64,000 bases of DNA from JBBIOU01 sp037443205 (GTDB lineage Bacteria; Bacteroidota; Bacteroidia; Flavobacteriales_D; UBA2798), in NCBI GenBank assembly GCA_037443205.1, contig JBBIOU010000011.1, forward strand, positions 23,195 to 87,194, read 5' to 3'. Positions 60,303-64,000 of this stretch are shown in pieces. The notes below the pieces were generated by a model. That model searched no databases. It had not been told where the DNA came from and worked only from the letters and a program-made list of their open reading frames with translations. How positions within the stretch are numbered: position 1 is the stretch's first letter; each line of letters opens with the position of its first letter. Made by a program: the position numbers and the translations under genes.

Positions 60303-60905
60303 ATGGAAATTAAAAAGGCCGAATTTGTATCGAGCCATACAAGTTTAGCCAAACTACCCAAAACCCACTTGCCCGAATTTGCATTTATCGGCAGGAGCAA
60401 TGTGGGTAAATCTTCTCTTATTAATATGCTGTGTAATAAAAAATCGTTGGCTAAAACTTCTTCTACGCCCGGCAAAACACAAACTATTAATCATTTTATT
60501 ATAAATAATGAATGGTATCTGGTAGATTTGCCCGGGTATGGTTATGCCCGCGCACCCGGTAATTTGCGAAAGCTGTGGAGTGGCTTTACTTTTGATTATT
60601 TAATTAAACGACCTAATCTGATATGCGTAATGCTGTTGATTGATTTGCGCCATAAACCACAAAATACAGACATGCAATTTATGGAATGGTTGGGCATAAA
60701 TAAAATACCTTTTGCCATTGTGTTTACCAAAGCTGATAAACTTACAAACGCTCTTTTAAAGGAAAATGTAAGAAAATATTTAGAAGAATTGAAAAATACC
60801 TGGGAAGAACTGCCTACCTATTTTGTTACATCTTCGGTAAAAAGAACCGGCCGACAAGAATTACTTTCCTTTTTTGAAAAATACAGTCAGAGGGCTATAA
60901 AATAA
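60303..60905 (+). CDS. engB: Ribosome biogenesis GTP-binding protein EngB/YsxC
   Basis: A 200-residue TrmE-Era-EngA-like GTPase essential for 50S subunit assembly. GTP motifs: G1 GRSNVGKSSLIN, G2 region SSTPGKTQTIN, G3 DLPGYGYA, G4 VFTKADKL and G5 TSSVKRTGRQELL. Length and motif spacing are standard. It lies downstream of the hydrolase on the same strand. Confidence 0.95.
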   Translation: MEIKKAEFVSSHTSLAKLPKTHLPEFAFIGRSNVGKSSLINMLCNKKSLAKTSSTPGKTQTINHFIINNEWYLVDLPGYGYARAPGNLRKLWSGFTFDYLIKRPNLICVMLLIDLRHKPQNTDMQFMEWLGINKIPFAIVFTKADKLTNALLKENVRKYLEELKNTWEELPTYFVTSSVKRTGRQELLSFFEKYSQRAIK

Positions 60906-60960
60906 GTGATTATGATTTGTATTATAAGTGCCTTATGCACAAGTATACGTAAAACTAACC

Positions 60961-61060
60961 TGATGGAGGATAACCCAAATACCACACTACACTCAACACA
61001 CTCAGTCCGCCTTTGGCGGAAAATTTGGATTTATTTCAAATTTCTAATGCTGAATTTGGG
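60961..61060 (-). repeat. Dispersed repeat, copy B (inverted, truncated)
   Basis: On the minus strand it reads CCCAAATTCAGCATTAGAAA and continues through the hairpin TCCGCC-AAA-GGCGGA to TTTGGGTTATCC, as in copy A. It stops before the 22-bp ATTACGCAT/ATGCGTAAT palindrome found in copies A and C. The change of the hairpin loop from AGA to AAA is the kind of variation expected of an old copy. Confidence 0.88.
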
Positions 61061-61121
61061 TTTATAAACAGTTAATATTTCTCTTATATATTACGCTATT
61101 TCCCTTGTCATTCTTAAGGCC

Positions 61122-61430
61122 TCAAGCTGTTAAATTGTCTACTACAAGTTCTGCTTGTTTTAATACTGTGTCAATTGCTTTTTGTTGTTTGTCGGGTGGA
61201 TAGCCGTATTTGTTCACTGTCCGCTTTACAAGCACCATAAGTTTAGTTCTTGCGCTTTCTCTTATTGTTCAGTCAATGGTTGCATTGGCTCTTACCTTGT
61301 CTGCTATTTCTTTGGCAATTGCTTTGAGCATTTCATTTCCTATAACCTGAACTGCACTGTCGTCTATTTCAAGGGTATTGTAGAAAGCTACTTCATCGGG
61401 TGTTAAACCTAATTTTTCTCCTTTGTTTAA
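61122..61430 (-). pseudogene. hsdR: Decayed 3' end of a type I restriction enzyme HsdR gene
   Basis: The minus strand encodes, in one frame, KGEKLGLTPDEVAFYNTLE..DDSAVQVIGNEMLKAIAKEIADKVRANATID, then TGA, then TIRESARTKLMVLVKRTVNKYGYPPDKQ..AIDTVLKQAELVVDNLTA and a stop. This is the C-terminal region of type I restriction subunit R (DUF3387-like), where the position read as TGA (61269-61271) is normally Trp (IDW). The rest of HsdR, HsdM and HsdS are absent from the window. The match breaks off at about 61430, just before the glnN promoter. It is a fossil, not a working gene. Confidence 0.85.
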
Positions 61431-61471
61431 AAATTATTAAAATTTTTTAATATACCCCCCTTTTTTTTATA

Positions 61472-61479
61472 TACATTTG
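61472..61479 (+). promoter_or_regulatory. -7 promoter box of glnN
   Basis: TACATTTG, exact TAnnTTTG, with a leader of about 70 bases to the ATG at 61555. No clear -33 TTTG is seen; the upstream DNA is a C-run and T-run. Confidence 0.45.
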
Positions 61480-61504
61480 CAAAAAATAGTAAAATTTTGA
61501 AAAA

Positions 61505-61527
61505 ATACCCCAAATTTTACAGGGTAT
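61505..61527 (+). promoter_or_regulatory. Inverted repeat in glnN leader
   Basis: ATACCC (61505-61510) and GGGTAT (61522-61527) are perfect reverse complements separated by 11 bp. The site lies between the promoter box and the glnN ATG and could be a repressor site responding to nitrogen; the regulator is not known. Confidence 0.35.
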
Positions 61528-61554
61528 AATACAATAAAATTAAAATTTAGAAAT

Positions 61555-63744
61555 ATGCTAACCATACGATTTAAAGCATTGGAAGAAGTAATGGGACGTC
61601 AGCCAAAAGAAGTGTTATTTCCCGAAGGCAGAGTGCCCGAATATTTTGGTAAAAATGTATTTGGCAAAGATGCCATGCGCCAGTACCTAAGTGAAGAGGC
61701 TTACAACAGTGTAATGGAGGCAGTAGATAAAGGAAGTAATTTAAACAGAGCCATAGCCGACCAGGTAGCTGCAGCCATGAAAGCCTGGGCAAGCGAAAGA
61801 GGGGCAACACACTACACACATTGGTTTCAGCCGCTTACAGGCGAAACAGCCGAAAAACACGATGCTTTTTTTGAGCCTATAGAAGGAGGAAGAGCCATAG
61901 AGCGTTTTGGGGGAAATCAGTTAATACAACAAGAGCCGGATGCTTCGAGTTTTCCAAGCGGAGGCATAAGAAATACATTTGAAGCCAGAGGATATACAGC
62001 CTGGGACCCCTCATCACCGGCTTTTGTACTGGGAAAAACTTTGTGCATACCTACTATATTTGTTTCATATACAGGTGAAGCATTAGATTATAAAACACCC
62101 TTACTAAAATCTATCCATGCGTTAGACAAAGCAGCAACCGAAGTTTGTCAGTATTTTGATAAAAATATTACAAAGGTTACTGCTACTTTAGGATGGGAAC
62201 AAGAATATTTTTTGATAGACGCAGCCTTATATAATGCAAGGCCTGATTTGGCACTGACAGGCAGAACACTCTTTGGGCATACCCCTGCCAAAGGACAACA
62301 ACTCGAAGATCATTACTTTGGTTCTATTCCTGATAGGGTATCAGCTTATATGCGCGATTTTGAAATAGAATGTCATTTATTGGGTATCCCTGTAAAAACC
62401 CGGCACAACGAAGTAGCACCTAATCAATATGAGTGCGCTCCTATTTTTGAAGAATGTAATCTGGCTGTTGACCATAACCAACTGTTAATGGATGTGATGA
62501 AAAAGGTGGCGCGTAAACACAATTTCAGAGTATTGTTTCATGAAAAACCTTTTGCCGGAGTAAACGGAAGCGGTAAACACAACAATTGGAGTATGAGTAC
62601 CAATACCGGGAAAAATTTATTAAGCCCCGGTAAAACACCTAAAACCAACTTGCAGTTTTTAACTTTTTTTATCAATACGATTAAAGCTTTTCATGACCAT
62701 ACCGATTTACTACGCGCAACTATAGCCAGTGCGGGTAACGACCATCGCCTGGGAGCCAACGAAGCACCTCCGGCTATTATGTCGGTATTTATAGGTTCGC
62801 AATTAACGGCAGTATTGGATGAGTTGGAGAAAAAAGTAAAATCGGGTAAAATGACACCCGATGAAAAAACGGCATTGAAATTAGGCATCGGACGCATTCC
62901 CGAAATATTGTTGGATAATACCGACAGAAACCGCACATCGCCCTTTGCTTTTACCGGAAACAAGTTTGAATTTCGTGCAGTAGGTTCATCGGCAAACTGT
63001 GCTGCACCTATGATTGTATTAAACACCATTATGGCCGATCAACTTGTAAAATTTAAAAAAGATGTAGATGCGCTTATAGAAAAAAATGTTGACAAAGACG
63101 AAGCTATTTTTCAGGTGTTAAGAAAATTAATAGTTGAATCTAAAAAAGTACGTTTTGAAGGCAATGGTTATGCAGAAGAATGGGTAAAAGAAGCAGCTAA
63201 ACGCGGATTAAATAATATAAAAGTTACTCCCTTAGCACTGGATGCTTATATAAGTAAAGAAACAATAGCTTTGTTTGAAAGAAATAATGTTTTGCTTCCG
63301 CGCGAAATGCATGCGCGCCATGAAATACGTTTAGAGTCGTACACCAAAAAAATACAAATTGAATCGCGTGTAATTGGCGATTTGGCATTAAACCACATTA
63401 TACCGGTTGCTATAAAATATCAAACCGAAATAGCCAATAATGTAAAAACATTGAAAGAAATTTTAGGCGCATCAGAATTTAAAAAGGCAGCAGCTATACA
63501 AATAGAAATTATATCGGCAATCAGCGACCACATAGCTGTAGTAAAAAAGAATGTTGATGAAATGACCGAAGAACGTAAAAAGGCCAATAAAATAGAAGAT
63601 GCACGTAAAAAAGCCATAGCCTACTGCGAAAAAGTAAAACCCTATTTTGATACCATACGTTATCATGTAGATAAATTAGAATTGTTGGTGGATGATGTAT
63701 CGTGGCCATTGCCCAAATACAGAGAATTGTTGTTTACCAATTAA
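61555..63744 (+). CDS. glnN: Type III glutamine synthetase
   Basis: The 729-residue protein is the long (GSIII) form characteristic of Bacteroidota, making glutamine from glutamate, ammonia and ATP. Motifs: HWFQPLTGETAEKHDAF, DRVSAYMRDFEIEC, TRHNEVAPNQYECAPIFEECN (metal and glutamate region), HEKPFAGVNGSGKHNNWS, GNDHRLGANEAPPAIMSV and FTGNKFEFRAVGSSANCA. The C-terminal part (about 600-720) is a coiled coil-rich dimer region. Repeat copy C begins on the base after the stop codon. Confidence 0.96.
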   Translation: MLTIRFKALEEVMGRQPKEVLFPEGRVPEYFGKNVFGKDAMRQYLSEEAYNSVMEAVDKGSNLNRAIADQVAAAMKAWASERGATHYTHWFQPLTGETAEKHDAFFEPIEGGRAIERFGGNQLIQQEPDASSFPSGGIRNTFEARGYTAWDPSSPAFVLGKTLCIPTIFVSYTGEALDYKTPLLKSIHALDKAATEVCQYFDKNITKVTATLGWEQEYFLIDAALYNARPDLALTGRTLFGHTPAKGQQLEDHYFGSIPDRVSAYMRDFEIECHLLGIPVKTRHNEVAPNQYECAPIFEECNLAVDHNQLLMDVMKKVARKHNFRVLFHEKPFAGVNGSGKHNNWSMSTNTGKNLLSPGKTPKTNLQFLTFFINTIKAFHDHTDLLRATIASAGNDHRLGANEAPPAIMSVFIGSQLTAVLDELEKKVKSGKMTPDEKTALKLGIGRIPEILLDNTDRNRTSPFAFTGNKFEFRAVGSSANCAAPMIVLNTIMADQLVKFKKDVDALIEKNVDKDEAIFQVLRKLIVESKKVRFEGNGYAEEWVKEAAKRGLNNIKVTPLALDAYISKETIALFERNNVLLPREMHARHEIRLESYTKKIQIESRVIGDLALNHIIPVAIKYQTEIANNVKTLKEILGASEFKKAAAIQIEIISAISDHIAVVKKNVDEMTEERKKANKIEDARKKAIAYCEKVKPYFDTIRYHVDKLELLVDDVSWPLPKYRELLFTN

Positions 63745-63878
63745 CCCAAATTCAGCATTAGAAATTTGGATTTATTCCAAATTTTCCGCCAGAGGCGTAC
63801 TGAGTGTGTTGAGTGTAGTGTGGTATTTGGGATATCCGCCATCAGGCGAGCATTACGCATGCTAATGCGTAATGTGGG
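63745..63878 (+). repeat. Dispersed repeat, copy C, abutting the glnN stop
   Basis: It starts at the base following the glnN stop with CCCAAATTCAGCATTAGAAA, includes TCCGCC-AGA-GGCGTA (one hairpin mismatch) and ends with the same 22-bp palindrome (63852-63873). It is colinear with copy A over its full length, with only scattered substitutions. Confidence 0.9.
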
Positions 63879-64000
63879 GTTAAGATAATTAGCAGGGGGT
63901 ATGTGAATTGAGCTTAAATATGCAGATATGTAAGGTTGGTTAAAAGCCGGTTAAATAATTTACATCAGGGGTAATAGTATGGTGTTTTAAAACAGGCGCG

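Larger units (their letters stand above)
60906..61554. other. 649-bp gap holding repeat copy B, an hsdR remnant and the glnN leader
   Basis: From left to right: 55 bp without features, repeat copy B (inverted), about 60 bp of AT-rich sequence, the decayed hsdR 3' end on the minus strand, then the AT-rich glnN promoter and leader. A plus-strand open frame at 61182-61406 is the shadow of the remnant. Confidence 0.8.

Noticed and set aside
61269..61271. TGA read as Trp (alternative genetic code)
   Set aside because: Several intact genes in the window end in TGA (for example the genes ending at 1930 and 60277), so TGA is a stop and the remnant is a pseudogene.
61182..61406. Plus-strand 74-residue open frame
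   Set aside because: It is the antisense shadow of the HsdR-like remnant; its sequence is Cys/Phe-rich and unlike a protein, whereas the minus strand reads as a known domain.
60961..63878. A composite transposon carrying glnN
   Set aside because: The flanking repeats have no transposase and copy B is truncated. glnN is an expected chromosomal gene. Only a rearrangement hypothesis is kept.
1..64000. tRNA, rRNA, riboswitch, CRISPR array, prophage or intact insertion sequence
   Set aside because: Read-through of all gaps showed no cloverleaf-like sequence, no regularly spaced direct repeats and no transposase or phage gene. Small structured RNAs could still be missed by eye.

Overview
ORGANISM. 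The window reads as chromosome of a low-GC member of the phylum Bacteroidota. Supporting this are type IX secretion system (T9SS) parts and cargo (a PorT-like barrel, two PorP/SprF barrels, a PorE-like OmpA/TPR protein, proteins ending in type A and type B T9SS sorting domains), a PafA-type phosphatase, a type III glutamine synthetase, DUF983 and DUF3098 proteins, TAnnTTTG promoter boxes and the near absence of Shine-Dalgarno sequences. I cannot place it below phylum. No rRNA, tRNA, CRISPR array, prophage or intact insertion sequence was seen. TGA is used as a normal stop. LAYOUT. 1-2.5 kb: ArsR regulator (cut by the left edge), DUF983, two rhodaneses, thioredoxin and small proteins, forming a thiol/sulfur-handling cluster. 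2.5-6.3 kb, minus strand: thiL, then ftsX, DUF3098, uppP, truB (cell division and envelope lipid recycling). 6.4-9.2 kb: leuS, carrying a hairpin-rich repeat inside its reading frame. 9.3-20.7 kb: surface/secretion block of two giant IgGFc-like/PKD adhesins with type B sorting domains, each followed by a PorP/SprF barrel, closed by a PorE-like protein. 20.8-30.1 kb: formimidoylglutamase-like enzyme, Pr6Pr membrane protein, murQ, a pseudouridine synthase, the ubiE-porT-FAD oxidoreductase operon, a YdcF-like protein, an APS reductase-like enzyme and an SDR epimerase. 30.1-37.8 kb: one type B and one type A T9SS cargo protein, a lipoprotein coupled to PafA, and a methyltransferase. 37.8-46.4 kb: aroA-aroB, a DEAD-box helicase, DUF1801, a TPR/SpoIIE phosphatase, an alpha/beta hydrolase and a RidA protein with a lipoprotein-type N-terminus. 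46.4-48.2 kb: a three-gene HipBST-like toxin-antitoxin module with four phased operators. 48.2-60.9 kb: membrane protein, M61 peptidase, TPR-like protein, DUF4412-like protein, parE-parC, kdsB, a HU-CCDC81/SPOR protein, a hydrolase and engB. 60.9-64 kb: glnN next to a decayed hsdR tail, flanked by inverted copies of a dispersed repeat. HOW IT FITS TOGETHER. Most of the window is housekeeping. The T9SS parts (PorT near 26.5 kb, PorP/SprF and PorE-like at 12.8-20.7 kb) and at least four likely cargo proteins suggest an active surface-display system. The accessory features most worth attention are the HipBST-like module with its operator array, the dispersed repeat (three copies), the in-frame repeat in leuS and the restriction-enzyme fossil beside glnN.
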